Positions 1 through 7,417 of a stretch of 64,000 nt of DNA are shown here, piece by piece. The notes under the pieces are model-generated. The model did not search any database, had not been told where the DNA came from, and saw only the letters and a list, made by a program, of their open reading frames with translations. Position numbers and translations under genes: made by a program. The stretch covers positions 372,001-436,000 of the forward strand of contig NZ_JACHWN010000001.1 in assembly GCF_014191375.1 (NCBI RefSeq), given 5' to 3'. The stretch comes from Mesorhizobium sp. RMAD-H1. GTDB lineage: Bacteria > Pseudomonadota > Alphaproteobacteria > Rhizobiales > Rhizobiaceae. Numbering within the stretch: the first letter of the stretch is position 1; each line of letters opens with the position of its first letter.

Positions 1-291
1 ATTGTACGACATGCAAAGGACATGCTGTTGTGCTCCGTCGTAAACAAAGGTCCCATTCGCAATGTCGAAAATGGTTGGCGGAGTGGCATTCGAAGTGGGA
101 GGACCTCCCCATTCCGTCTGACCCTCGTCCCAGGACGTCAGCAATGTCAGTGTCCGTCCGGGGGCATCCATCGTGAACGACTTGCCGGGGTCTTTGTTGA
201 AGCTGGCTGCAGTCCCACTCAGAGGCAGATCACTATTCTCATTATACGTCTGATCGGCATGCGGGTCCCATTGAAAGGAAGCTTCGGTCAT
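1..291 (-). CDS. Unknown protein, N-terminal part (cut by window edge)
   Basis: The reverse strand is open from an ATG at 291 to the first base of the window: 97 codons with no stop, so the gene continues outside. A GGAG sits 7 nt upstream of the ATG and supports this start. The visible part begins MTEASFQWDPHADQ and is rich in Asp, Thr, Gly and Pro, with several Trp. It has no signal peptide, membrane segment or domain I recognise. A perfect inverted repeat lies just upstream (311-333). No function is assigned. Confidence 0.6.
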   Translation of the reverse strand, partial: MTEASFQWDPHADQTYNENSDLPLSGTAASFNKDPGKSFTMDAPGRTLTLLTSWDEGQTEWGGPPTSNATPPTIFDIANGTFVYDGAQQHVLCMSYN

Positions 292-310
292 CGCTCACTC
301 CGTCGAGGTT

Positions 311-333
311 CGTTTTCAGGCGTGCTGAAAACG
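311..333. promoter_or_regulatory. Perfect 9-5-9 inverted repeat
   Basis: CGTTTTCAG-GCGTG-CTGAAAACG, 20 nt upstream of the partial gene's start. No T-run follows on either strand, so an operator or 5'-UTR hairpin is likelier than a terminator. The TTTCAG/CTGAAA half-sites resemble the palindromes upstream of gbsR-cyd (55609-55643). The rest of 292-493 shows nothing else recognisable. Confidence 0.45.
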
Positions 334-493
334 TTAACAGGTCTCGCCGTTGGCGCTACACGATTGGGATTTCTTGGTGCATTGGACTTGAAACGGCTAT
401 CCGATAACGCGCGATATCGCAGACGCGACCCAGGTCGCGCCCGCTCCTCAGCCCTTGTTCGCCGCCGAATGCAGCGAGCTCTCGCCCGTAACG

Positions 494-1441
494 TTAAGCG
501 ATCGCTTTCATCCGGATCTCCTGAAGGCGCTCCCGGGCATCGTCTGATCCGGATCGGGCGCGCAGCGCATCGCGTTTCGGCGGCGCCTGGAACAGCCGGC
601 CATATTCGCGCGTGAATTGCGACACGCTTTCATAGCCCACTTCGAAGGCGGCGCTGCTTGCCGAGAGGCCTTCGTCCAGCATCAGGCGGCGCGCCTCGAT
701 CAGGCGGAGCCGCTTCTGATATTGCCCGGGGGTCAGCGATGTCATGTGCTTGAAATGCTTGTGGAGGGCGGTCAGGCTCATGGCGGCCGCCTCCGCCAGG
801 CGCTCGACAGGTATGCGCGACCGGTACTCGGCCCTGAGAATGGCGATCGCCGCGGCAAGACGTCCCGCATGGCCGTCGGGGTCTGCCAGCGCCCGCAAGG
901 CAGTACCATGTGGCCCCGACAGGAGCCAGTAGTGCAATTCCTGTATGATCCCGGGACGCAGCAACGCTACCGCGTCGGGCCGGTCCAGAAGACGCATCAG
1001 CCGCGACACGCAGTCGAGCGCCGCGGCTTCTGTATCATCGGCGAACAGGGTGCGGATTTGCGAAGGACGCTGCGCATGCGCGCCGCCCAATTGCGCTCCG
1101 AGCTCGCGCAGGAGTGTCATCTCCAGTTCGACGGCTATCGCCAGATAGGGTTCGTCGCGGCTCGCCTGCACGATGCGGCCCACGACCGGCATGTCGGCGC
1201 TGACGATCACGGATGTGCCGGCGGAAAAAATCCGCTGCTCGCTGCCCACGATCATCTTCTTTGATCCCTGCAGGACCAGGCAGATGAGCGGCCGGTAGAT
1301 GGAATGCATGTCGCCGCCGGGCGCCTCCACGCACATCATTCTGAGGCCCGGTATGGGTGTCCGTGCCAGGCCGTCACGGTTTGCGTGTCGGCCGGCATAG
1401 GTCCGAACGGCCTGTTTGAGCATTTCGTCGAGCTGTTCCAT
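494..1441 (-). CDS. AraC family transcriptional regulator
   Basis: A 315-residue regulator with an AraC_N-type cupin sensor in the N-terminal half (from about residue 20) and a C-terminal double helix-turn-helix. The second HTH carries the family signature FEVGYESVSQFTREYGRLF. An upstream GTG at 1459 is possible, but the ATG at 1441 has AGGAG at proper spacing and is preferred. It is divergent from the SDR gene at 1610. This arrangement is common for AraC_N regulators that control a neighbouring oxidoreductase, so control of that gene is inferred. The inducer cannot be read from sequence. Confidence 0.9.
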   Translation of the reverse strand: MEQLDEMLKQAVRTYAGRHANRDGLARTPIPGLRMMCVEAPGGDMHSIYRPLICLVLQGSKKMIVGSEQRIFSAGTSVIVSADMPVVGRIVQASRDEPYLAIAVELEMTLLRELGAQLGGAHAQRPSQIRTLFADDTEAAALDCVSRLMRLLDRPDAVALLRPGIIQELHYWLLSGPHGTALRALADPDGHAGRLAAAIAILRAEYRSRIPVERLAEAAAMSLTALHKHFKHMTSLTPGQYQKRLRLIEARRLMLDEGLSASSAAFEVGYESVSQFTREYGRLFQAPPKRDALRARSGSDDARERLQEIRMKAIA

Positions 1442-1482
1442 CCGGTTCTCCTGCAACACGGGCCGAATATAGCGTGGAAGCG

Positions 1483-1537
1483 GGCAAAGATCACCCTCCC
1501 TGCAGGATCAGGCAAGTTTTGCGCAGCCGCTGGCAAG
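1483..1537. promoter_or_regulatory. Candidate AraC-type direct repeats
   Basis: Three GGCAAR hexamers at 1483, 1511 and 1532 lie in the 168-bp gap between the divergent AraC and SDR genes. The last two are exactly 21 bp apart (two helical turns), the spacing typical of tandem AraC-family half-sites. Short motif, so modest support. Confidence 0.3.
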
Positions 1538-1609
1538 CGCCGGTCCGGATGGGCGGGTAAGAAATATGCCGACACAACATGGTCGATCGAATGACGAAAG
1601 GATCACATC

Positions 1610-2455
1610 ATGACTGGACAAACCGAAATTCCCAGGCGGGCCGTCTTGACGGGCATGGCGGTGGCGTCCGCGGCAGTCGCGGTTGGTGCGACGGGTGCCC
1701 GGGCGCAGACCCAGGCGCCGGCGTCATCCGGCAAGGTGGCGGTGGTGACCGGTTCGTCCCGCGGCATTGGCGCGGCGACGGCCAGGCGCCTGGCCCGCGA
1801 CGGCTATGCCGTCACCGTCAATTGCGAGAAGAACCGCGATCTCGCGGCCGGTGTTGTCCGCGAGATCGAGGCAGCTGGCGGACGCGCCATCTGGGTGCAG
1901 GCCGATGTCAGCGACCCCGGCGCGGTGCGCCGCCTGTTCGAGGAGAACGAGCGTGCGTTCGGCGGTGTCGATGTGGTGGTGAGCAATGCGGGCATCATGC
2001 GCCTCGCGCCGTTCAGCGAGATGAGCGATGCCGATTTCAGCCGGATGGTCGATGTCAATCAGAAAGGCAGCTTCTTCGTGCTGCGCGAGGCCGCGCGGCG
2101 GGTGCGCGACGGCGGCCGCATCATTGCGCTGTCGTCGAGCATCACGCAGCTGCGCAGCCCGACCTATGGCCCCTATGCCGCCACAAAAGCGGCGCAGGAG
2201 CTCTTTGCCAATGTGCTTGCAAAGGAACTTGCCGGCCGCATGATCTCGGTGAATGCGATGGCGCCGGGCGTCGTGAATACGACCTTGTTTACCGACGGCA
2301 AGACACAGGAGCAGATCGTCGGCTTTGCCGCGCGCACGCCGCACAAGCGTCTCGGCGAGCCGTCCGATATCGCTGATGCGATCGCGGCGCTGTGCAGCGG
2401 AGATGGCGCCTGGATCAACGGGCAAACGGTTTTCGCCAATGGCGGGATCGTCTGA
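1610..2455 (+). CDS. SDR family oxidoreductase with Tat-like signal peptide
   Basis: A 281-residue protein. Residues 41-281 are a classical short-chain dehydrogenase: TGSSRGIG nucleotide-binding loop at 47-54, SNAG at 126-129, and catalytic Tyr189-x3-Lys193 with Ser near 177. The C-terminus ends in the usual NGQTVFANGG. Residues 1-32 are an added leader with a twin arginine (R9R10), a hydrophobic Ala/Val stretch and an ARA cleavage-like site, as in Tat substrates. An AAAGGA lies about 11 nt before the ATG. A periplasmic SDR would need its NAD(P) loaded before export, as known for glucose-fructose oxidoreductase. The substrate is unknown; AraC control is inferred from divergence. Confidence 0.88.
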   Translation: MTGQTEIPRRAVLTGMAVASAAVAVGATGARAQTQAPASSGKVAVVTGSSRGIGAATARRLARDGYAVTVNCEKNRDLAAGVVREIEAAGGRAIWVQADVSDPGAVRRLFEENERAFGGVDVVVSNAGIMRLAPFSEMSDADFSRMVDVNQKGSFFVLREAARRVRDGGRIIALSSSITQLRSPTYGPYAATKAAQELFANVLAKELAGRMISVNAMAPGVVNTTLFTDGKTQEQIVGFAARTPHKRLGEPSDIADAIAALCSGDGAWINGQTVFANGGIV

Positions 2456-2717
2456 TCCGGCTCGGTAAAGACCATCGGGTCCGTTTGGCTGCGGAGCCGG
2501 CTTGCGCTCCACAGCCCGCAGCCAGCTCGGCTGCTTTCGCTGCCGGAGCCGCATTTTCAGGCCGGCGAGCTTGAAGGCCTCGGGGAAATGAACCGCCGCC
2601 GAACGATCTCTTTCCTTCACCGAATAAGAGCGGAAGGATGGAAAGGCGGACCGTTTCCGTCCACGCGGTGCAGGGGCACGAAAGCCCTGGCGACGGGTGA
2701 TATTGCCAAGCACTTGC

Positions 2718-2738
2718 ATACCTAGAACTGATTGGTAT
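2718..2738. promoter_or_regulatory. PadR-type operator, distal copy
   Basis: ATACC-N11-GGTAT, the first of two identical-format palindromes upstream of the padR-like gene. It starts 23 bp before the second copy. The preceding 2456-2717 stretch holds nothing recognisable. Confidence 0.55.
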
Positions 2739-2740
2739 AT

Positions 2741-2761
2741 ATACCTAGAGAAACTAGGTAT
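2741..2761. promoter_or_regulatory. PadR-type operator, proximal copy
   Basis: ATACCTAG-AGAAA-CTAGGTAT, a perfect 8-5-8 inverted repeat ending just upstream of the ribosome binding site of the PadR gene. Position and symmetry fit autoregulation by a dimeric winged-helix repressor. Confidence 0.6.
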
Positions 2762-2775
2762 CGAGGTGAATGTTC

Positions 2776-3129
2776 ATGCCAAGCCAGCGAACAAATCCGA
2801 ATTTCATGAATGGCGTGCCCGAGCTTCTGGTCCTGAAACTGATCGCGGAGCAGGAGATGTATGGTTACGAGGTCGTTCAGGCCGTTCGCCGCCGTACCGC
2901 GGAGGCCGTTACGCTCAGTGAAGGGGTGATCTATCCCGTGCTCCACGGCCTGGAGCGCGAGGGCGCGCTCAGCTCGCGCCGCCAGACGGTGAATGGCCGC
3001 AGCCGGATTTATTATTCGATCACGCCGGCAGGCCGCCGGCGGTTGTCCGATCTCACGGGAAGCTGGGCCAGGCTCGCCACGGCCATTCAGGATGTCGTCA
3101 TGGGAGGAAAGCATGTCCCCTCTGTTTGA
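2776..3129 (+). CDS. PadR family transcriptional regulator
   Basis: A 117-residue winged-helix protein with the PadR core: ELLVLKLIAEQEMYGYEVVQ for the first helices, then LSEGVIYPVLHGLEREG and the wing SRIYYSITPAGRRRL. It is short like PadR subfamily 2 (one C-terminal dimerisation helix). Two ATGs compete (2770, 2776); the second is chosen because GAGGTG at 2763-2768 is 7 nt before it. It overlaps the next gene by 17 nt, so the two are translationally coupled. PadR-plus-membrane-protein pairs usually form an autoregulated unit, consistent with the two palindromes upstream. Confidence 0.92.
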   Translation: MPSQRTNPNFMNGVPELLVLKLIAEQEMYGYEVVQAVRRRTAEAVTLSEGVIYPVLHGLEREGALSSRRQTVNGRSRIYYSITPAGRRRLSDLTGSWARLATAIQDVVMGGKHVPSV

Positions 3130-3793
3130 TCCGCTCCGCGAGCGGCTGCTGCGTGCCGGTATTGCCCCGCGCTATGTCCACCGATATGTGACGGAGTTGA
3201 AGGAGCATCTCGAGGATCTCACGGACGCGCTTATGGAAGAGGGCGCTTCCCGGTCGGAAGCGGAAGCCCGGGCATATGCGCGGCTGGGAGACGAGGATGA
3301 TTTGGCTCAAGCGATGATGGGCCGCAACGATCTGCGGTCCTGGAGCGCCCGCGCCCCTTGGGCCACCCTCGTGCTTGCGCCTCTGACCCTCGCGATCGGC
3401 GTTGCCGCATGCGCCTTGTTGCTCATCGGCGCACGGGAATATGGGGTCGGACCGGGCAGCCATCCGGACATTCCCGCCTGGTTTGTGGGCCTGGTCGATG
3501 CAGTGGAGACGCTGTCCAATTTCATCCTGCCGATCCTGTGCGGTTGGGGCATCGCCGTTATCGCCATGCGCCAACGCCTGCAGTCGGTCTGGCCGGCCGT
3601 TGCTCTGGCCCTTGTGGCGCTGCTCGGCAGCGGGCTTCAGCTCGATGTCGCGCTTCCCTCGGCTTCGGGAGACGCGGGCAGCCTGATGGTGGGCTTCGGC
3701 ACGTTCTCGAACCCCCGCCTGGTCCTCAATCTGCTGCTGATCCTGTCGCCCTATCTCGTCTGGCGGAAATGGGTGATGCCGACCTACGGGTGA
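3113..3793 (+). CDS. Membrane protein with N-terminal HAAS/permease-prefix-like domain
   Basis: 226 residues, started at the ATG preceded by GGAGGAAA inside the end of padR. Residues 1-65 form a soluble helical domain (L..Y..EL..HLEDL..EGAS..EAEARAYARLGDEDDLAQAM) like the HAAS or permease-prefix domain that commonly accompanies PadR regulators. Four hydrophobic segments follow, roughly at residues 77-100, 125-150, 155-175 and 195-220. In PadR pairs such proteins are thought to signal from the membrane or sense envelope state; the exact role here is unknown. The upstream padR is its likely regulator. Confidence 0.75.
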   Translation: MSPLFDPLRERLLRAGIAPRYVHRYVTELKEHLEDLTDALMEEGASRSEAEARAYARLGDEDDLAQAMMGRNDLRSWSARAPWATLVLAPLTLAIGVAACALLLIGAREYGVGPGSHPDIPAWFVGLVDAVETLSNFILPILCGWGIAVIAMRQRLQSVWPAVALALVALLGSGLQLDVALPSASGDAGSLMVGFGTFSNPRLVLNLLLILSPYLVWRKWVMPTYG

Positions 3794-3896
3794 TTTCAGG
3801 ATAACGATACCAGCAGCATACGCGGGTGCTGCCGGCGATCTTCCGCCGGATCGTCGTCCAGGCGCGACGGCGCCATGGAGTGAAGGAGATGGAGTC

Positions 3897-4481
3897 ATGA
3901 TACGTATGATGGGTCCATTTGCGAAAGAGAATACGGGGATGGCGTCCTTCGTGCAGGGAACCCTGCTCCGAGGTCTCGCCTGCATCGTCGTCGCGACGGC
4001 GGCCGCACTCACCACGCACATCATCGCGCAAGCGTGGGCGCAGGATATTGGCGGCCCTTTGATGGAAGGCTTCGTCCCGCCGACCGGCGCTTATTCCCGC
4101 CCGGTGATCGCAGCCGCTTATGCCACCGCATTCATGACGATGGGCTTCACGGCTGTCATCTACTACTGGGTTGCGGACCGGTTGCCGGTCACCAATAGTC
4201 CCATGAAGGTGCTCGTCGTGGCCATCGCCCTGCTCGCGCTCAAGGGCGAACTCATCCGCATGCCGATCATGAATGCGGTTACTTTTGCCTATTACGGCGC
4301 GCATGCGCCGATCTCGGCGGCGCTCCTCCTGCAGGCGGATAAATGGGCCGCCAATATCGTGCTCGCCATTTGCCTCGTCTATCTCTGCCCCGTCCGGAAG
4401 CGTCAGCCCGAACTGGCGGACGCTTTGATGAAATCGATGAACGCCCTGAGCGGCGCGGGTACGAGGCGGCGTCCGGGATAA
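3897..4481 (+). CDS. Uncharacterised four-helix membrane protein
   Basis: 194 residues with a good ribosome binding site (AAGGAGATGGAGTC before ATG). About four hydrophobic segments are visible: residues 24-48, 66-92, 100-120 and 138-165. No family is recognised. A shorter start at an internal Met (residue 15) is possible. Its last 79 nt overlap the 3' end of the convergent LysR gene, an unusually long tail-to-tail overlap. It follows the PadR pair by 103 nt and could belong to the same unit, but nothing proves it. Confidence 0.65.
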   Translation: MIRMMGPFAKENTGMASFVQGTLLRGLACIVVATAAALTTHIIAQAWAQDIGGPLMEGFVPPTGAYSRPVIAAAYATAFMTMGFTAVIYYWVADRLPVTNSPMKVLVVAIALLALKGELIRMPIMNAVTFAYYGAHAPISAALLLQADKWAANIVLAICLVYLCPVRKRQPELADALMKSMNALSGAGTRRRPG

Positions 4482-5311
4482 TAGAGGAACGGCCCGGAGA
4501 AGCGCTGCCACCACGGTTCGAGAACGGGTTCAAGCGCGCCACTTTCGAAATGGGGCCGCAGCCAGTCCTCGAACAGGCCCATAATGCCTGCGCCGGCGAT
4601 GGCCGCATCCACGGCGAGATCGATGCCGCCGCTCGCCTGGACGATCAGCGGTCCCGGCGGATCGACCCGCACGATCTCACCGTCACGCTCGAACTCCCAG
4701 GGCGGCATCGCGCCGCTGGGGAAGCGGTGGCGCAGGCAGGCATGGTTGAGGAGGTCGCGCGGATGTTCCGGCCGGCCTCTTGCGTCGAGATAGGCAGGGG
4801 AGGCGGCAACGCCATAGCGCTGGACGCGCGGGCCGATGGGCACTGCTATCATGTCCTGCTCCAGCTGCTCCTCATAGCGGATGCCCGCATCGCACCCGGC
4901 GGCGAGCACATCGACGAAATTCTCCTCGGTGATCACTTCCAGCCTGATATCCGGATAGGCTGCGAGGAATGGCGGGACGATCCGCGGCAGCACCAGCCGC
5001 GCTGCGCTCACCGGCACGTTGAGGCGCAGCATGCCCGTCGGACGCTCACGATAGCGATTCACCACGTCGAGCGCTGCCTCCACCTCGGTGAGGGCAGGGG
5101 AGAGCCGCTCCATCAGCCCCTTGCCCGCTTCGGTCAGCACCACGCTGCGTGTTGTCCGGTTGAAAAGCCGGACGCCCAGCTTCGCCTCCAGCCGCCGGAT
5201 CGCCTCGGAGAGGCCGGAGGGGCTCATGCCGCTCACCCGCGCGCCATCGCGGAAGCCGCCCGCCCGCGCCACCGCCACGAAGGCGTTCAAATCTCCAAGG
5301 TCGATCGCCAT
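4403..5311 (-). CDS. LysR family transcriptional regulator
   Basis: 302 residues with the N-terminal LysR winged HTH (LGDLNAFVAVARAGGFRDGA, then SGLSEAIRRLEAKLGVRLFN) and a periplasmic-binding-protein-like effector domain from about residue 90. The pattern TTRSVVLTEAG at 53-63 is typical. It is divergent from the aldo/keto reductase (94-bp gap), the standard LTTR arrangement, so it probably controls that gene. The effector cannot be deduced. Confidence 0.93.
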   Translation of the reverse strand: MAIDLGDLNAFVAVARAGGFRDGARVSGMSPSGLSEAIRRLEAKLGVRLFNRTTRSVVLTEAGKGLMERLSPALTEVEAALDVVNRYRERPTGMLRLNVPVSAARLVLPRIVPPFLAAYPDIRLEVITEENFVDVLAAGCDAGIRYEEQLEQDMIAVPIGPRVQRYGVAASPAYLDARGRPEHPRDLLNHACLRHRFPSGAMPPWEFERDGEIVRVDPPGPLIVQASGGIDLAVDAAIAGAGIMGLFEDWLRPHFESGALEPVLEPWWQRFSGPFLYYPGRRLVPAPLRAFIDFIKASASSG

Positions 5312-5337
5312 TGTTCGCTTCTCCGCACAGCCTGTCC

Positions 5338-5353
5338 TGATTGTACGGGATCA
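5338..5353. promoter_or_regulatory. Candidate LysR box
   Basis: TGAT-N8-ATCA palindrome in the 94-bp gap between the divergent lysR and aldo/keto reductase genes. It contains the T-N11-A signature of LysR-type binding sites (T5341, A5353). Wider half-sites CCTGT (5331) and ACAGG (5366) flank it. Confidence 0.45.
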
Positions 5354-5405
5354 TCGGCGGACGGAACAGGCCCTATCTCAGTGTTGTCTGAAGAGGAGAT
5401 ATCCC

Positions 5406-6278
5406 ATGACCAATATCAATAGAGCCGACACTTTCATGCTCGGCGGCCGCACCGTGAAACGTATGGGCTATGGCGCCATGCAGCTCGCTGGGCCCGGCGT
5501 ATTCGGCCCGCCCAAGGACCGCGACGCAGCGGTCAAAGTGCTGCGCGAGGCCGTGGAGAGCGGCGTCGACCATATCGACACCAGCGACTTCTATGGCCCC
5601 CACGTCGTGAACCAGCTGATCCGCGAGGCGCTGCATCCCTATCCGGACGATCTCGTCATCGTCACGAAGATTGGCGCGCGCCGCGGGGAGGATGCCTCCT
5701 GGCTGCCGGCTTATTCGCCGGAGGCGCTGACGCAGGCCGTGCATGACAATCTGCACAATCTCGGGCTTGACGTGCTGGATGTGGTCAATCTCCGCATCAT
5801 GTTCGATCCGCATGGCCCTGCCGAAGGCTCGATCGAAGCGCCGCTGACGGTGCTTGCCGACCTTCAGCGGCAGGGTCTTGTCCGTCATATCGGTCTCAGC
5901 AACGTCACCCCGACGCAGATCGCTGAAGGACGCCGGATCTGCGAGATCGTCTGCGTGCAGAATATGTACAATATCGCGCATCGGGCTGACGACGCCCTGA
6001 TCGACGATCTGGCCCGCAACGGCATCGCCTATGTGCCGTTCTTTCCGCTCGGCGGTTTCAGTCCGCTGCAATCCTCCACGCTCTCCGATGTGGCCCGCCG
6101 TCTTGATGCCACGCCAATGCAGGTGGCGCTTGCATGGCTGTTGCACCGCGCGCCGAACATCCTGCTCATCCCCGGCACTTCTTCCGTGGCGCATCTGAAG
6201 GAAAATCTTGCCTCGGCCGAAATCGAGCTGCCGGGCGATGTGCTTCAAGAGCTGGACGGATTGGGCCGGTCCTCCTGA
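5406..6278 (+). CDS. pdxI: Aldo/keto reductase, PdxI (YdbC)-like pyridoxal reductase
   Basis: 290 residues, started at the ATG after GAGGAGATATCCC. The AKR fold is clear: NADPH-linked barrel, HIDTSDFYGPH carrying catalytic Asp and Tyr, VTKIG with the Lys, and IGLSNVTPTQ. The usual catalytic His position is replaced in DVVNLRIMF. From memory the E. coli protein YdbC, described as the pyridoxal reductase PdxI, shares long identical stretches including DASWLPA and YVPFFPLGGF, so that sub-family is proposed. It would reduce pyridoxal to pyridoxine with NADPH in vitamin B6 salvage. Divergent from LysR. Confidence 0.88.
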   Translation: MTNINRADTFMLGGRTVKRMGYGAMQLAGPGVFGPPKDRDAAVKVLREAVESGVDHIDTSDFYGPHVVNQLIREALHPYPDDLVIVTKIGARRGEDASWLPAYSPEALTQAVHDNLHNLGLDVLDVVNLRIMFDPHGPAEGSIEAPLTVLADLQRQGLVRHIGLSNVTPTQIAEGRRICEIVCVQNMYNIAHRADDALIDDLARNGIAYVPFFPLGGFSPLQSSTLSDVARRLDATPMQVALAWLLHRAPNILLIPGTSSVAHLKENLASAEIELPGDVLQELDGLGRSS

Positions 6279-6283
6279 CGCAC

Positions 6284-6623
6284 CTACAGGCGCCGGCGCG
6301 GCTTGTAGGGGCTGGAGGGATTGACGTCGATATCAACGACCTCCACGCAAGCCTGCGCCTGCCGGTGACTGGAGCCCGCATGCCAGGGGCCGTCGCGCAA
6401 TCGAACATGGCTTGTCTTGGCGAGCCGGAAGCATTTCCACTGGCCTTCGCGCGGCAGCCCGCTCTTGCTGCCGCCGGCGAACTGGTAGACCAGCGCCATC
6501 TCCTCATCCCCGCTATGGCCCAGGATGATGGGGCAGATCGAGCGCTCATGTCCGTCATAGATGCAGCGGATCTGCTTTCGCTCCCGCATCGCCGGCAAAC
6601 AGCGTGTAAGTCTGGGTCGGCAC
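6284..6623 (-). pseudogene. Small conserved-type protein split by a frameshift
   Basis: The main reading frame starts MRERKQIRCIYDG at 6589 and runs about 101 codons to 6284, but has no ribosome site. A strong GGAGGAAAC sits before a GTG at 6623 in another frame, which reads VPTQTYTLFAG up to about 6590, where the first frame takes over. Joining the two gives an uninterrupted protein of about 110 residues (LFAG followed by MRERKQI). The C-terminal frame (FAGGSKSGLPREGQWKCFRL, LRDGPWHAG.SH, VDIDVNP) looks like a small protein family I have seen in rhizobia without assigned function. Either a 1-nt gain or 2-nt loss broke the gene, or the read has an error. Start at 6589 alone is the alternative. 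Confidence 0.5.
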
Positions 6624-6781
6624 GTTTCCTCCCTCGGCTCGATCCACTTCTAGATATGGCGGTCCGGCAGGGAGTCGATACCGCCCGGGGGGCGGATCAG
6701 CCCTGCTGCGGCCATTTTCCAAACCGCTTGCACTTTGTTCTTGATATGTTCTATTATTTTCCTTCTGGAGGAGAGGGGGAC

Positions 6782-7417
6782 ATGCGAGTGAGGTGTCCCG
6801 TGCAAGGCGCGTTCGAGTTTTACGAGGATCTGCCTCCGAGACCGAAGCGGCCCGAGCGGCTGTTCTTCGGTCTGTTCCCGGACTGTGAAACATCCCTTTT
6901 CGTGCGTGAGCGCGCGGAACGGATCGTTTCGGAAAATCATCTGGAGGGAAGCCTGCTCGAGCCGGCGCGCCTCCATATAAGCCTGCATCATCTTGGAGAT
7001 TATAAGCGTCTGCGAGACAAATTCATCTATGCCGCAGCGTTGGCTGCGAAAGCCGTTTCGATGCACCCGTTCGAGGTCACCTGCCGGTCGATCATGAGCT
7101 TCGAAGGCGCACCTTCGGCGGACGGCAGAATGCGAAGACGGCCGCTGGTTCTGTTGGGCGAGAGCGCGCCTTTGCTGGAGCTTCATGAATGTCTGGGTGC
7201 CGCGATGCGGAAAAACGGCTTGAGAGCCGCCGGGCATTTCGTGCCGCATATGACATTGTTCTACGGCCGGAAGCCGGTTGCCCCGCAGGCGACCGATCCG
7301 ATCCGCTTCGTCGTCAATGAATTTGCGCTGGTCCACAGCAAGCTGTGGCTTACCGAGTATGATGTGATCGAGCGTTGGCCCTTGCGGGGGCAGGCTGTCA
7401 CTGGCCGGCGGCCGTGA
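6782..7417 (+). CDS. 2'-5' RNA ligase family (2H phosphoesterase)
   Basis: 211 residues, started at the ATG after GGAGGAGAGGGGGAC. The two 2H signature motifs are present: HISLHHLG near residue 70 and HMTLFYG near residue 160, giving the paired His-x-Ser/Thr residues that bind a cyclic or linear phosphodiester. Members include bacterial LigT/ThpR (RNA 2',3'-cyclic phosphodiesterase) and many of unknown substrate. The 3' end overlaps the convergent sugar dehydrogenase gene by 20 nt. The physiological substrate is not predictable. Confidence 0.85.
   Translation: MRVRCPVQGAFEFYEDLPPRPKRPERLFFGLFPDCETSLFVRERAERIVSENHLEGSLLEPARLHISLHHLGDYKRLRDKFIYAAALAAKAVSMHPFEVTCRSIMSFEGAPSADGRMRRRPLVLLGESAPLLELHECLGAAMRKNGLRAAGHFVPHMTLFYGRKPVAPQATDPIRFVVNEFALVHSKLWLTEYDVIERWPLRGQAVTGRRP

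Noticed and set aside
5364-5388. GGAAC in the lysR-pdxI gap as an EcfG promoter
   Set aside because: No CGTT-like element at 16-17 nt; TGTT appears at only 14 nt.
5406-6278. Loss of the catalytic His in the aldo/keto reductase as evidence of inactivity
   Set aside because: The same DVVNLR replacement is remembered from the active E. coli PdxI (YdbC), so it is a sub-family trait.
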